A DNA stretch of 64,000 nt from Bacillus sp. B15-48 (GTDB taxonomy: Bacteria > Bacillota > Bacilli > Bacillales > Cytobacillaceae). The number at the start of each line of letters is the position of its first letter. Position 1 is the stretch's first letter. The stretch lies in the NCBI RefSeq assembly GCF_016879755.1, contig NZ_WOFU01000006.1:226151-290150 (forward strand). Reading direction: 5' to 3'. Both the position numbers and the translations under genes were made by a program. Under the pieces are notes generated by a model. It ran no database searches. It saw only the letters and a list, made by a program, of their open reading frames with translations, and was not told the DNA's origin. This document shows positions 34,098 through 42,902 of the stretch, piece by piece.

Positions 34098-35312
34098 ATG
34101 GATCCTTTAGAAATTCTAACAGATTTAGATAATGTTATCCCTTATTTTCAACCAATCTTTAGTGCGGATGAACATCGGGTAATTGCTTATGAACTCCTGG
34201 GCAGGTATATTACGAAAAATGGACCTATTAGTCTGGGCCCGTTCTTTCAGGATAAAGAAATTCCAGATGAATACCGGTTAGAAGTGGATTTAGCGGTACT
34301 CGAAAAAGCCTTTTCTACCGCCATTCCTTATGAAAAAGATATCCTTTTATTTATTAATCGCGATGCGGATTTATTGATCCACGATGCGGATGAGAAGCTA
34401 GTTAAGCTGATCTTATCCTTTAAAGAAAAGGGCTTAAGTCCGAATCAAATTGTTTTTGAAGTGTCTGAACGCAATTCAGATGGTGATTTAGAAGATTTAG
34501 ACCATCTTTTGCGTTATTACCGTACGTATGGTTTTAAACTAGCCATTGATAAGATGGGAAATGATAGTAGTCATTTAGATCGAATTATTCAACTGGAGCC
34601 AGATATTTTAAAAGTCGATCTTCAGGCGCTAAAGTCTACAGCGACAGGACCTGCTTATCAAAATATTTTATTTTCGCTTTCCATGCTTGCCCGGAAAATC
34701 GGGTCGATGCTATTGTTTGAAAATATTGAAACTGCTTATCAACTCCAATATGCTTGGAGAAATGGTGGACGGTATTACCAAGGGTTCTATTTGATGGAGC
34801 CACAGAGTAAGTTTGTTGAACGAGACGTATTAAAGAACCGGTTAAGGCAAGAATGCCATGAATTTATCTTATCAGAAAAGAAAAAGCTTGAGAACTTATT
34901 TTCATTACAGGAAGAATTTGACGTCAAGGTTCAAGAATCCTTAAATCGCCATCGTAAACTCCAGGATTATACTCTGTTATTAGAACAACTGGCATTGGAA
35001 TTGGATGAGATGGCTTTTAGAATGTACATTTGCGATGAAGATGGGTTTCAAAAATCCCCTAATATATTTAAGCAAGGATATGATTGGATTTCTCAGCCAG
35101 AATATCAGGAGAAAAATTGGAGCTGGCGTCCTTATTTTCTTGAGAATATTATTAAAATGAGAAATGAAAAAAAAGGCATTCTTTCCGACCGATATAATGA
35201 CATTGAGACCGGGGAGCACATCAGAACCTTTTGTTTACCAATTGATAAAAACCATTTCCTGTTTATCGACCTTGCTTCTTCTTATTTATATAATCGGGAA
35301 GGTTTGTTCTAA
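34098..35312 (+). CDS. ykuI: EAL-domain protein YkuI (c-di-GMP binding)
   Basis: This 404-residue protein has an N-terminal EAL domain (about 1-245) and a C-terminal PAS-like domain (about 290-400), the architecture of B. subtilis YkuI. That protein binds cyclic di-GMP but has no demonstrated phosphodiesterase activity. The signature motif reads ELL (AYELLGRY) in place of EAL. Ligand-binding segments include LFINRDADLL, VFEVSER and the GNDSSH loop. ATG 34098 has GGGAGAGGG upstream; the open frame begins 21 nt earlier without support. It is ended by a bidirectional terminator. Confidence 0.88.
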   Translation: MDPLEILTDLDNVIPYFQPIFSADEHRVIAYELLGRYITKNGPISLGPFFQDKEIPDEYRLEVDLAVLEKAFSTAIPYEKDILLFINRDADLLIHDADEKLVKLILSFKEKGLSPNQIVFEVSERNSDGDLEDLDHLLRYYRTYGFKLAIDKMGNDSSHLDRIIQLEPDILKVDLQALKSTATGPAYQNILFSLSMLARKIGSMLLFENIETAYQLQYAWRNGGRYYQGFYLMEPQSKFVERDVLKNRLRQECHEFILSEKKKLENLFSLQEEFDVKVQESLNRHRKLQDYTLLLEQLALELDEMAFRMYICDEDGFQKSPNIFKQGYDWISQPEYQEKNWSWRPYFLENIIKMRNEKKGILSDRYNDIETGEHIRTFCLPIDKNHFLFIDLASSYLYNREGLF

Positions 35313-35325
35313 GTTAAAACACCCT

Positions 35326-35357
35326 CTAAAAACGACCTCAATTGAGGTCGTTTTTAG
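35326..35357. terminator. Bidirectional terminator, 32-nt perfect palindrome
   Basis: CTAAAAACGACCTC and GAGGTCGTTTTTAG flank AATT. It serves ykuI and the convergent glutaredoxin gene. Confidence 0.85.
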
Positions 35358-35361
35358 GAGT

Positions 35362-35598
35362 CTACTTCTGTTTAAGTACTTTTTCCAATCGCTCGAGGTC
35401 AAAACCGGTAATCACTTCGTTGCCGATAATTACAGTGGGTGTTGAGGAGGATTGATACGTATGAATTAACTCGTTACGGGCGTCTGCGTCATTGGTGATG
35501 TTTTTCTCGTTGAATGAAATCTTTTGGTCGTTTAAATACATTTTCACGATTTTACAAGGAGGGCATTCGTCTTGTGTATAAACAATAATTTCTGCCAT
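35362..35598 (-). CDS. Glutaredoxin-like thiol protein
   Basis: This 78-residue thioredoxin-fold protein has redox motif Cys12-Pro-Pro-Cys15, the cis-proline segment SSSTPTVIIGNEV, and GFDLERLEKVL at the end. It probably reduces disulfides or serves as an NrdH-like reductant, but no partner is encoded nearby. It follows the MBL-fold gene by 13 nt on the same strand, so the two form an operon. Confidence 0.85.
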   Translation of the reverse strand: MAEIIVYTQDECPPCKIVKMYLNDQKISFNEKNITNDADARNELIHTYQSSSTPTVIIGNEVITGFDLERLEKVLKQK

Positions 35599-35611
35599 AA
35601 TCGTTCCTCCA

Positions 35612-36565
35612 TTAAGTATTTTTCTTGGTTAAGTAATCGATGAGACCCATTGCGCTTACTTGTACATCGAGAGAAAGGATTTTATAAATCGGATCTTTAT
35701 CGTGTACTCCTCTTATCTGTAACTCCTTTTGGATTTTTTCTAAAATACGTTTAGATGCGATCTCTGTTTTATTGTCAAAATCACTTCCTTCAGTATATGC
35801 AACCTTGGCTTCTGCAACAAAGACCTCAAGCCATGCTTCAACCTGTTTGAAAACTTCTTGTGGGTTCTCGGACATTCCGTAATGTCCAAAAAAAATACGA
35901 TCAACAGCCTGTCTTTTATACTTTTCAATTGAAGTTAACATTTTGTCTGGATCAAATTGGTTCGGGGAGGTTGTAGGTAAATAAAATTCAATCCCTTTTC
36001 GATGTAGCTGTGGATAATAAATCCCCGATGTATCTCCAGTGAAGATTCCATTAACTCCTGAATGATAAATACTGAAGTGATGATTCGCGTGTCCAGGGGT
36101 GTCGAAAAAAGTCAGGGAACAATTCGCACCAATTTCCAGCGTATCTCCATCGTTCTTTATTACTAGTCGATCTTCTGGTATTGGAAGAATTGGGTTAAAT
36201 AAGCTGTCGAAATCTTCACCATAAACCGTCTTTGCGCTTGCAATCAGTCTAGAGGGGTCTGCAAGATGCCTTGCTCCTTTAGAGTGAACAAATACTGTTG
36301 CGTTGGGACAGTGTGTTAGAAGCAGACCAGCTCCCCCGGAATGATCAAGATGAATATGAGTAACGATAATATTCTTTACTTCTTCTAGAGCCAAACCTAA
36401 TTCTTTTAGACCATTTAAAATATGAGGGACAGAGGGACTTGCTGACGTTTCGATGATCGTTAAATCTTGTTCCAATAATACATATGAACCTGTTCTCTCT
36501 TCCACTCCTAAATCGAAGCCATCAATTAAGTGAACTTTTTCGGTTAATTGGACCGGTTTTTTCAA
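35612..36565 (-). CDS. MBL-fold metallo-hydrolase
   Basis: This 317-residue protein has the metallo-beta-lactamase signature VTHIHLDHSGGAG at about residue 89 and downstream ligands in DTPGHANHHFSIYHSG and FFGHYGMS. Two metal ions are expected. The substrate is unknown; glyoxalase-II-like or persulfide-dioxygenase-like thioester chemistry is possible. AGGTGTGAAAT lies before the ATG. It is the first gene of an operon with a glutaredoxin, which suggests a thiol-related substrate by inference only. Confidence 0.82.
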   Translation of the reverse strand: MKKPVQLTEKVHLIDGFDLGVEERTGSYVLLEQDLTIIETSASPSVPHILNGLKELGLALEEVKNIIVTHIHLDHSGGAGLLLTHCPNATVFVHSKGARHLADPSRLIASAKTVYGEDFDSLFNPILPIPEDRLVIKNDGDTLEIGANCSLTFFDTPGHANHHFSIYHSGVNGIFTGDTSGIYYPQLHRKGIEFYLPTTSPNQFDPDKMLTSIEKYKRQAVDRIFFGHYGMSENPQEVFKQVEAWLEVFVAEAKVAYTEGSDFDNKTEIASKRILEKIQKELQIRGVHDKDPIYKILSLDVQVSAMGLIDYLTKKNT

Positions 36566-36749
36566 TTTATTTCACACCTTTCGTAAGCTTTTGCTTGTAC
36601 AAATGCCTCACATTATTTTATTCTGTTAATATTGGCATGTAAAGGAATAAACCGGAGAAGATTCAGAATTTATTTCGATTGGATAGAATCATGTCTAAAG
36701 TAAAACCTAGTGTTAACGAATAGTGTTGTTAGAAAGGAGAGGAATAGCT

Positions 36750-36986
36750 ATGTCACAACTTCAAGGTATTATTACAAGGTTGAAAAGTTTACAAGAACAA
36801 GCCGAAAATGGTGAACCTGCCCAACGGTTTTTTGAGGTGAATGGTGACCGTAAATGTCAAGTTACATTTCATCCCAAAACAGAAACGTATGAGCTTGAGG
36901 TATACAATGAAAAAGATAAGCCAAAAAAATATCAATTTGATAATATCGATATGATTACAATTGAAATTTTTGATTTAATTCAATAA
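36750..36986 (+). CDS. ykuJ: YkuJ family protein
   Basis: This 78-residue protein matches B. subtilis YkuJ in length and position. It begins MSQLQGIITRLKSLQEQAEN and continues RFFEVNGDRKCQVTFHPKTE. The fold is a small alpha/beta domain of unknown role. ATG 36750 follows AAAGGAGAGG; the frame is open 9 codons upstream without a ribosome binding site. A terminator separates it from darB. The ykuK gene that follows it in B. subtilis is absent here. Confidence 0.88.
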   Translation: MSQLQGIITRLKSLQEQAENGEPAQRFFEVNGDRKCQVTFHPKTETYELEVYNEKDKPKKYQFDNIDMITIEIFDLIQ

Positions 36987-37011
36987 AGGGCCCCTAAAAG
37001 GGCTCTTTTTA
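36985..37011 (+). terminator. Terminator after ykuJ
   Basis: AAAGGGCCC and GGGCTCTTT (one G-T pair) around CTAAAA, with a T run. Confidence 0.75.
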
Positions 37012-37102
37012 TTTAGGTATAAATGATAGGCAATTTCAGCAAAATACGTTGAGTTATGATAAAATAGGAAGGATAGAAATGAATACTAGGGAGTTTTTGT
37101 AA

Positions 37103-37519
37103 ATGTTTAGTTTGCAGAGTGATGGATTTTTACAAATAAATATAAAAGATGTTATCGTCCCCTCTGAAAGAGTTGCCCATGTTCAGATTGGGAATAGCCT
37201 TGAACATGCATTGTTGGTGTTAACAAGAAGTGGATATACAGCCATTCCTGTGTTGGATCCTCATTATCGTTTGCACGGTTTAATAAGCACACCGATTATT
37301 ATGGACTCGATTTTAGGTCTTGAAAGAATAGAGTTTGAGCTTTTAGAAAAAAAACGAGTCGAAGAGGTTATGAATAAGGATATCCCAAGAATAAGAATTG
37401 AATCTACCCTCCAATCTTCCTTAAGTTATCTTGTTGATCATCCTTTTGTTTGTGTTGAAGACAAAAATGGTTTTTTTGAAGGGATATTAACAAGAAGGGC
37501 TGTTTTAAAGCAATTATAA
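37103..37519 (+). CDS. darB: c-di-AMP-binding CBS protein DarB (YkuL/CbpB)
   Basis: This 138-residue protein consists of two CBS motifs (about 15-65 and 85-138: TRSGYTAIPVLDPHYRLHGL and VEDKNGFFEGILTRRAVLK). In B. subtilis DarB binds cyclic di-AMP and, when free, stimulates Rel (ppGpp synthesis) and pyruvate carboxylase. Position between ykuJ and ccpC matches B. subtilis. GGGAG lies 10 nt before the ATG. Confidence 0.9.
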   Translation: MFSLQSDGFLQINIKDVIVPSERVAHVQIGNSLEHALLVLTRSGYTAIPVLDPHYRLHGLISTPIIMDSILGLERIEFELLEKKRVEEVMNKDIPRIRIESTLQSSLSYLVDHPFVCVEDKNGFFEGILTRRAVLKQL

Positions 37520-37577
37520 AACCAAGCCTCCCGGGTCGCCGGTGGCTATAGTTTTAACATACATAGGGGGAGAGGGT

Positions 37578-39086
37578 ATGAAGGAAGATTCAAGAACTCC
37601 TCAACCGCAACGCGATGGTCGCCAGACGAACCGACCGCTCGTATTAGCAGCCATTATGTTGGCGACATTTATGGGAGCGATTGAGGCGACAATTGTATCG
37701 ACGGCAATGCCCGAAATAGTTGGTGACTTAGGTGGATTCTCTTTATATAGCTGGGTCTTCTCAGCATATTTATTGATGAATGCAGTTACAGTACTAATTT
37801 ACGGGAAACTTGCGGATTTATTCGGAAGAAAACCAATTCTTATTTTTGGGATAACAATCTTCTTGATTGGCTCTGTTCTATGTGGGTTCGCTCAGTCTAT
37901 GGAGATGCTCGTTTTGTTTCGTTTTATTCAAGGATTTGGTGCGGGTGCTGTGATGCCCATTGCGACAACAATTGTAGGGGATATATATTCTAAAGAAGAA
38001 CGAGCAAAGATTCAAGGATATTTATCGAGCGTTTGGGGAATTTCCGCTATCTCTGGTCCAGCTATTGGTGGCCTCTTAGTAGAGTATGTAAGCTGGAGAT
38101 ATGTTTTTTGGATTAATATCCCTCTTGGGTTTCTTGCGATTGCAGGAATTTGTTTTTTCTTATATGAAAACGTGGAAAAGAAAAAACATAGAATTGATTA
38201 CTCGGGAGCGATTCTCTTAACGATAGCGGTTAGCACATTGATGATTCTCCTTGTTGAGGGGGGAGTGAATATCGACTGGACTTCTTCTTTAGGAATCGTT
38301 CTTGTTCTAGCTAGTATCATTGCCATTGTTTTATTTGTTTTAAATGAACAAAGGGCTGCGGAACCGATGATGCCATTTAGTATTTGGCGAGAGCGCTCAA
38401 TCCTCGTTGCAAACCTCACGTCACTTGTAACAGGGATTATCTTAATTGGTATTTCCAGCTTTCTGCCTGCTTTTGTACAAGGTGTCATGGAAAGGTCGCC
38501 GATAGTTGCAGGTTTTACGTTGACAGCGATGTCAATTGGATGGCCGATTGCTGCTACGTTTTCTGGAAAACTGCTTTTAAAGATTGGCTTGCGAATGACT
38601 TCTCTCTTTGGAGGAGGTTCGTTAATTCTTGGGAGTTTAATATTTGCTACTCTATCTCCGGCTGCGGGTCCTCTATGGGCAGCTGTGGGTTCATTCGTAA
38701 TTGGTGTAGGTATGGGGCTGACAACGACCGCGTTTATTGTCTCCATCCAAAGCACTGTTTCCTGGGAACAGCGTGGAGCTGCTACTGCGAGTAACTCCTT
38801 TATGAGGAATTTAGGGAATACAATTGGAGCAGCTTTGTTAGGAGGAGTTTTAAATAGCAGTATTCAAAACAAATTATCTAGCCAAGCTGATTTAGGGAAT
38901 AATGAAATGTCCCTTGACTCCATCAATTCACTATTAGGTGAAAGTCAGCGGAATCAATTGTCACCAGAGATGAAACTTCAATTGCAGGACGCCCTTACAA
39001 GCTCTTTACATACGGTGTATCTTGTCGTCCTATTCTTTGCAATTGTAAGTTTGTTGCTTATTTTATTTTTACCAAAAAAAGACTAA
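37578..39086 (+). CDS. MFS drug exporter, DHA2 (14-TM) family
   Basis: This 502-residue protein has about 14 transmembrane helices. Motif A-like GKLADLFGRKPIL and motif C-like SSVWGISAISGPAIGGLL mark a DHA2 drug:H+ antiporter (EmrB/QacA type). ATG 37578 follows AGGGGGAGAGGGT; an upstream frame from 37542 has no ribosome binding site. It sits between darB and ccpC, which are close neighbours in B. subtilis, so it may be an insertion into that gene order. Codon use is not obviously different. Confidence 0.88.
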   Translation: MKEDSRTPQPQRDGRQTNRPLVLAAIMLATFMGAIEATIVSTAMPEIVGDLGGFSLYSWVFSAYLLMNAVTVLIYGKLADLFGRKPILIFGITIFLIGSVLCGFAQSMEMLVLFRFIQGFGAGAVMPIATTIVGDIYSKEERAKIQGYLSSVWGISAISGPAIGGLLVEYVSWRYVFWINIPLGFLAIAGICFFLYENVEKKKHRIDYSGAILLTIAVSTLMILLVEGGVNIDWTSSLGIVLVLASIIAIVLFVLNEQRAAEPMMPFSIWRERSILVANLTSLVTGIILIGISSFLPAFVQGVMERSPIVAGFTLTAMSIGWPIAATFSGKLLLKIGLRMTSLFGGGSLILGSLIFATLSPAAGPLWAAVGSFVIGVGMGLTTTAFIVSIQSTVSWEQRGAATASNSFMRNLGNTIGAALLGGVLNSSIQNKLSSQADLGNNEMSLDSINSLLGESQRNQLSPEMKLQLQDALTSSLHTVYLVVLFFAIVSLLLILFLPKKD

Positions 39087-39125
39087 TAAAACTGCATAGA
39101 CAGGTTTTGTAACGAGGTGTTCCAT

Positions 39126-40010
39126 ATGTCTTCGCTTTCAGAAATTCAACTGCTCTCGATTCTTGCTCAAGAAATGAATATGAGAAAAGCTGCTGAACGA
39201 CTTTTTGTTTCTCAGCCAGCTTTGTCACAACGTTTACAGACAATTGAAAAGGAATGGGGGACAAAGTTGTTCATTCGTTCGCAGAAAGGGTTAACTTTAA
39301 CACCAGCTGGTGAAATAGTTATCGAGTTTGCAAATGAGATGATTGGGAAGGAAGAAAAAGTTCGTGAAGCGATCTCTGCTTTAGATTCAGAAATCAATGG
39401 GACGCTTAAAATTGCAGTTGCATCAATTGTTGGCCAAAATTGGCTTCCGCAAGTATTGAAGAAATTTGTTAATCGATACCCACAGGCGAAAATCTCTTTA
39501 ATAACGGGTTGGAGTAGTGAAATCGCTAAAGCTCTCTATGAGGGAGAAGCACATATAGGAATTATCCGTGGGACACCTGATTGGAAGGGAGTCAAATTCC
39601 ATTTATTTAAGGATTGTCTTTTCTTTGTAGATACTGAAATGACGAAGCCAGAACAAATTTTAGAAACAGATCGGCCGTTCATCCAATTTAAAAGTGATTC
39701 AAATTATTATCAAGAAATTCAAGAATGGTGGATGAGAACTTTTCAACATGCTCCAAAACGAACGATTATTGTTGACCAAATCGAAACATGTAAGCAAATG
39801 ACATTGAATGGAATCGGTTATGCGATTCTCCCTGAGATTACGCTAAATGGAATGGAAGACGGAGATATTTTTAAAATTCCGCTTCTTGATGAACAGGGAA
39901 AAGCTCTCAAACGAGAAACATGGTTAATTGGCTATGAATCAGCATTTCAACTAAAACAGGTACAGGCATTTATTGAGATTATGAAGGAACATATTGAAGA
40001 ATCAAACTGA
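39126..40010 (+). CDS. ccpC: LysR-type catabolite control protein CcpC
   Basis: This 294-residue LysR regulator represses citB and citZ and responds to citrate in B. subtilis. The N-terminal winged helix has NMRKAAERLFVSQPALSQRL, nearly identical to CcpC. The effector domain contains KISLITGWSSEIAKALYEG and DQIETCKQMTLNGIGYAILP, also CcpC-like. ATG 39126 is chosen; GTG 39117 is in frame but lies within the ribosome binding site GAGGTG. The position before dapH matches ykuM-ykuQ. Confidence 0.92.
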   Translation: MSSLSEIQLLSILAQEMNMRKAAERLFVSQPALSQRLQTIEKEWGTKLFIRSQKGLTLTPAGEIVIEFANEMIGKEEKVREAISALDSEINGTLKIAVASIVGQNWLPQVLKKFVNRYPQAKISLITGWSSEIAKALYEGEAHIGIIRGTPDWKGVKFHLFKDCLFFVDTEMTKPEQILETDRPFIQFKSDSNYYQEIQEWWMRTFQHAPKRTIIVDQIETCKQMTLNGIGYAILPEITLNGMEDGDIFKIPLLDEQGKALKRETWLIGYESAFQLKQVQAFIEIMKEHIEESN

Positions 40011-40097
40011 TTGTTTATGTAATTTTCTTGTTTTACGTACCGTAGTTTGGTAAATGGATTTTTAGTGAAAATACGTACTTGTTGGAGGGAAAAACCG

Positions 40098-40808
40098 ATG
40101 AAAATGATGGATGCAAACGAAATTATTACTTATATTCAAAATAGTAAAAAATCAACACCTGTAAAGGTTTATGTTAAAGGAGATTTGGAAGGAATCGATT
40201 TCGGTCCGAGTGCGAAAACGTTTATTAATGGGAATGTAGGTGTTGTATTCGGTGAATGGTCTGAGTTAAATCGAGTACTTGAAAACAATCAAGCGAAAAT
40301 TGACGAGTATGTGATTGAAAATGATTGTCGAAATTCAGCCATTCCTTTATTGGATATAAAAAACATCAAAGCGCGAATCGAGCCAGGGGCGATTATTCGT
40401 GACCAGGTTGAAATTGGTGACAATGCAGTAATTATGATGGGTGCTTCGATTAATATTGGGGCTGTTATTGGCGAAGGTACTATGATTGATATGAATGTCG
40501 TTCTTGGTGGACGAGCTATTGTCGGGAAGAACTGTCATATTGGTGCAGGAACCGTTTTAGCAGGGGTAATTGAACCACCATCAGCCAAGCCTGTAATCGT
40601 AGAAGATGATGTTGTTATCGGGGCAAATGCAGTTGTGCTTGAAGGTATTACAGTTGGAAAAGGTGCAGTAGTAGCTGCTGGGGCGATTGTTATTAACGAT
40701 GTTCCACCATATACGGTTGTTGCTGGAACACCGGCTCGCGTTATTAAAGAGATTGATGAAAAAACGAAATCGAAGACAGAAATTAAACAAGAACTTCGTG
40801 AATTATAA
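40098..40808 (+). CDS. dapH: Tetrahydrodipicolinate N-acetyltransferase DapH
   Basis: This 236-residue enzyme acetylates tetrahydrodipicolinate with acetyl-CoA, the first committed step of the acetylase branch of lysine/DAP synthesis. The left-handed beta-helix hexapeptide repeats run from about residue 88 to 200 ([34 protein letters not shown]). ATG 40098 has TTGGAGGG upstream and gives exactly the family length. It is followed at 70 bp by dapL, the deacetylase of the same branch. Confidence 0.95.
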   Translation: MKMMDANEIITYIQNSKKSTPVKVYVKGDLEGIDFGPSAKTFINGNVGVVFGEWSELNRVLENNQAKIDEYVIENDCRNSAIPLLDIKNIKARIEPGAIIRDQVEIGDNAVIMMGASINIGAVIGEGTMIDMNVVLGGRAIVGKNCHIGAGTVLAGVIEPPSAKPVIVEDDVVIGANAVVLEGITVGKGAVVAAGAIVINDVPPYTVVAGTPARVIKEIDEKTKSKTEIKQELREL

Positions 40809-40878
40809 AAAATCATGTATGGGAAAAGAGTGGATTAATACCGCGCTTTCATATTGACTGAACGAGGGGGTTTCCAGC

Positions 40879-41997
40879 ATGGAGAGGTTTGTACAAATAA
40901 GAAGAGACCTTCATATGATTCCAGAGTTAGGTTTTCAAGAGTTTAAAACGCAGGAATATATACTCCGATACATAAAAAGTTTGCCTCAAGAACGGCTTGA
41001 AATAAAAACATGGGAAACAGGCATTTTTGTGAAAGTTAATGGGTTAAATCCTAAAAAAACAATCGGGTATCGTGCAGATATTGATGGCCTACCGATCACG
41101 GAAGAAACCGAATATGATTTTAAATCTACACATGAAGGTCGAATGCATGCCTGTGGCCATGATTTTCATATGACGATTGCTTTAGGACTGATATCGCACT
41201 TTGCGGAATATCCAGTAGATGATCATTTATTATTCATTTTTCAGCCAGCAGAGGAAGGTCCTGGGGGAGCTGAACCGATGCTCCAGTCAACTATAATGCA
41301 GGAATGGAAGCCTGATGTTATCTTAGGCCTTCACATTGCACCAGAGTATCCGGTGGGAACGATTGCATTGAAGGAAGGTCTATTATTTGCAAATACTTCC
41401 GAACTGTTCGTTGATTTGAAAGGAAAAGGCGGTCACGCAGCCTATCCCCATCATACGAATGATATGATTATTGCGGCATGCAGTTTAGTCACTCAATTAC
41501 AAACAATTGTTGCTCGTAATGTCGATCCTCTTGACAGTGCTGTGGTTACAGTCGGGAAAATAACTGGGGGAACAGTGCAAAACATTATTGCTGAAACAGC
41601 TCGAATTGAGGGAACGGTTCGAACTCTTTCACTAGAGTCCATGATGAAGGTAAAGAAACGAATCTTATCCCTTGTCGAGGGCATAGAGGTTGGCTATGAG
41701 TGTAAAGCTACCGTTGATTTCGGTGCGATGTATCATCAAGTGTACAATGACCCATCCTTAACAAAGGAATTTTTCGAATTTGTCAAAAACATTGAAAATG
41801 TTGATGCGATTAGATGTAAAGAAGCGATGACAGGAGAAGATTTTGGATTTATGTTAAAGGAAATTCCAGGGTTTATGTTTTGGCTTGGAGTAGATTCAGG
41901 TTATGGGCTGCATCACTCGAAACTACAACCAAATGAGGGAGCAATTGAAACTGCGATTACGTTATTAATAAAATATATTCAATATAAAGGAATGTAA
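40879..41997 (+). CDS. dapL: N-acetyldiaminopimelate deacetylase DapL
   Basis: This 372-residue M20-family metallohydrolase removes the acetyl group to give LL-diaminopimelate. Metal ligands are in [10 protein letters not shown], and the catalytic Glu pair is in [14 protein letters not shown]. The dimerisation/lid segment is [24 protein letters not shown] precedes the ATG. Together with dapH and patA it covers three steps of the pathway in this window. Confidence 0.94.
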   Translation: MERFVQIRRDLHMIPELGFQEFKTQEYILRYIKSLPQERLEIKTWETGIFVKVNGLNPKKTIGYRADIDGLPITEETEYDFKSTHEGRMHACGHDFHMTIALGLISHFAEYPVDDHLLFIFQPAEEGPGGAEPMLQSTIMQEWKPDVILGLHIAPEYPVGTIALKEGLLFANTSELFVDLKGKGGHAAYPHHTNDMIIAACSLVTQLQTIVARNVDPLDSAVVTVGKITGGTVQNIIAETARIEGTVRTLSLESMMKVKKRILSLVEGIEVGYECKATVDFGAMYHQVYNDPSLTKEFFEFVKNIENVDAIRCKEAMTGEDFGFMLKEIPGFMFWLGVDSGYGLHHSKLQPNEGAIETAITLLIKYIQYKGM

Positions 41998-42047
41998 CTG
42001 AGGAATAATACGCTAATCAACAGACTGTAATCTGCGCTAAATGATAG

Positions 42048-42077
42048 AAACCTGACCAGAAGTTGGTCAGGTTTCTC
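42048..42077 (+). terminator. Terminator of dapH-dapL
   Basis: AAACCTGACC and GGTCAGGTTT around AGAAGTT. Confidence 0.8.
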
Positions 42078-42199
42078 GTTCTAGAATGGCTTTAAGGGTG
42101 TTTTTTTTAATGACTCGTGAAAGCTTGTTAATCTAGTAACATACTATGTGAATCGGTTATGATAAAATAAGAGAGAAGCTATTTTTAGGGGGAAACAGT

Positions 42200-42856
42200 A
42201 TGAAGAAAGAGTTTGCTGTCATCGGCCTAGGACGGTTTGGTGGGAGTATTTGCCAAGAACTGGCCGAACAGGACATGTCTGTACTTGCTATAGATAATGA
42301 TGTTGATCGTGTGCAAAAATTCGCCTCAATTGCTTCACATGCTGTGTGTGCAGATACAACAGATGAAAAGGTATTAAAGGACTTAGGCATTCGAAATTTT
42401 GACCATGTAATCGTAGCGATTGGCGATGATTTACATGCTAGTATTTTGACAACCCTTATGTTAAAGGAGTTAGGAGTTAAAAAGGTTACTGCAAAGGCAC
42501 AAAATGATTATCATGAAAAAGTTTTATTGAAAATCGGGGCAGATTTTGTTGTTCACCCTGAACGAGATATGGGTAAAAGAATTGCCCATAATATGGTTTC
42601 CAATAATGTCCTCGACTATTTGGAGCTTTCTGACGAGCATAGTATTGCGGAAATCGTTGCGAGTCAACGACTCGATGGAAATTCAATTCTTGACTTAGAT
42701 ATTCGCGCTAAATTCGGGATTAATATTGTAGCGATTAAAAGGAAAAATGAAATCCTTGTTTCACCACAGGCGGATGAAGTCATTCAGGCTGACGATATTT
42801 TAATTATCATTGGTGCGGATACGGATATTAATCGTTTTGAAAAAAAGGCCTTATAG
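42200..42856 (+). CDS. ktrC: Potassium channel gating subunit KtrC/KtrA
   Basis: This 218-residue RCK protein has an N-terminal Rossmann RCK_N domain (VIGLGRFGGSICQELAEQ, DNDVDRVQKFA, ADTTDEKVLKDLGI) that binds ATP/ADP. A C-terminal RCK_C domain (about 135-218) binds c-di-AMP in B. subtilis KtrC/KtrA and closes the channel. It forms an octameric ring on KtrD. The position before rnjA matches B. subtilis ykqB (ktrC). AGGGGGAAACAGT precedes the ATG. Confidence 0.92.
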   Translation: MKKEFAVIGLGRFGGSICQELAEQDMSVLAIDNDVDRVQKFASIASHAVCADTTDEKVLKDLGIRNFDHVIVAIGDDLHASILTTLMLKELGVKKVTAKAQNDYHEKVLLKIGADFVVHPERDMGKRIAHNMVSNNVLDYLELSDEHSIAEIVASQRLDGNSILDLDIRAKFGINIVAIKRKNEILVSPQADEVIQADDILIIIGADTDINRFEKKAL

Positions 42857-42865
42857 AGAAGTGAA

Positions 42866-42902
42866 AAACCTGCTACTTAATTTCTAGTAGCAGGTTTGTT
42901 TT
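42866..42902. terminator. Bidirectional terminator between ktrC and rnjA
   Basis: AACCTGCTAC and GTAGCAGGTT with a T run (+) and an A run on the other side. Confidence 0.75.

Noticed and set aside
38384..38794. 136-codon frame within the DHA2 exporter gene
   Set aside because: Out-of-frame shadow with Cys/Trp-rich composition typical of a +1 reading of membrane protein codons.
40011..40097. Lysine riboswitch upstream of dapH
   Set aside because: The 87-bp gap is too short and shows no L-box-like conserved segments.
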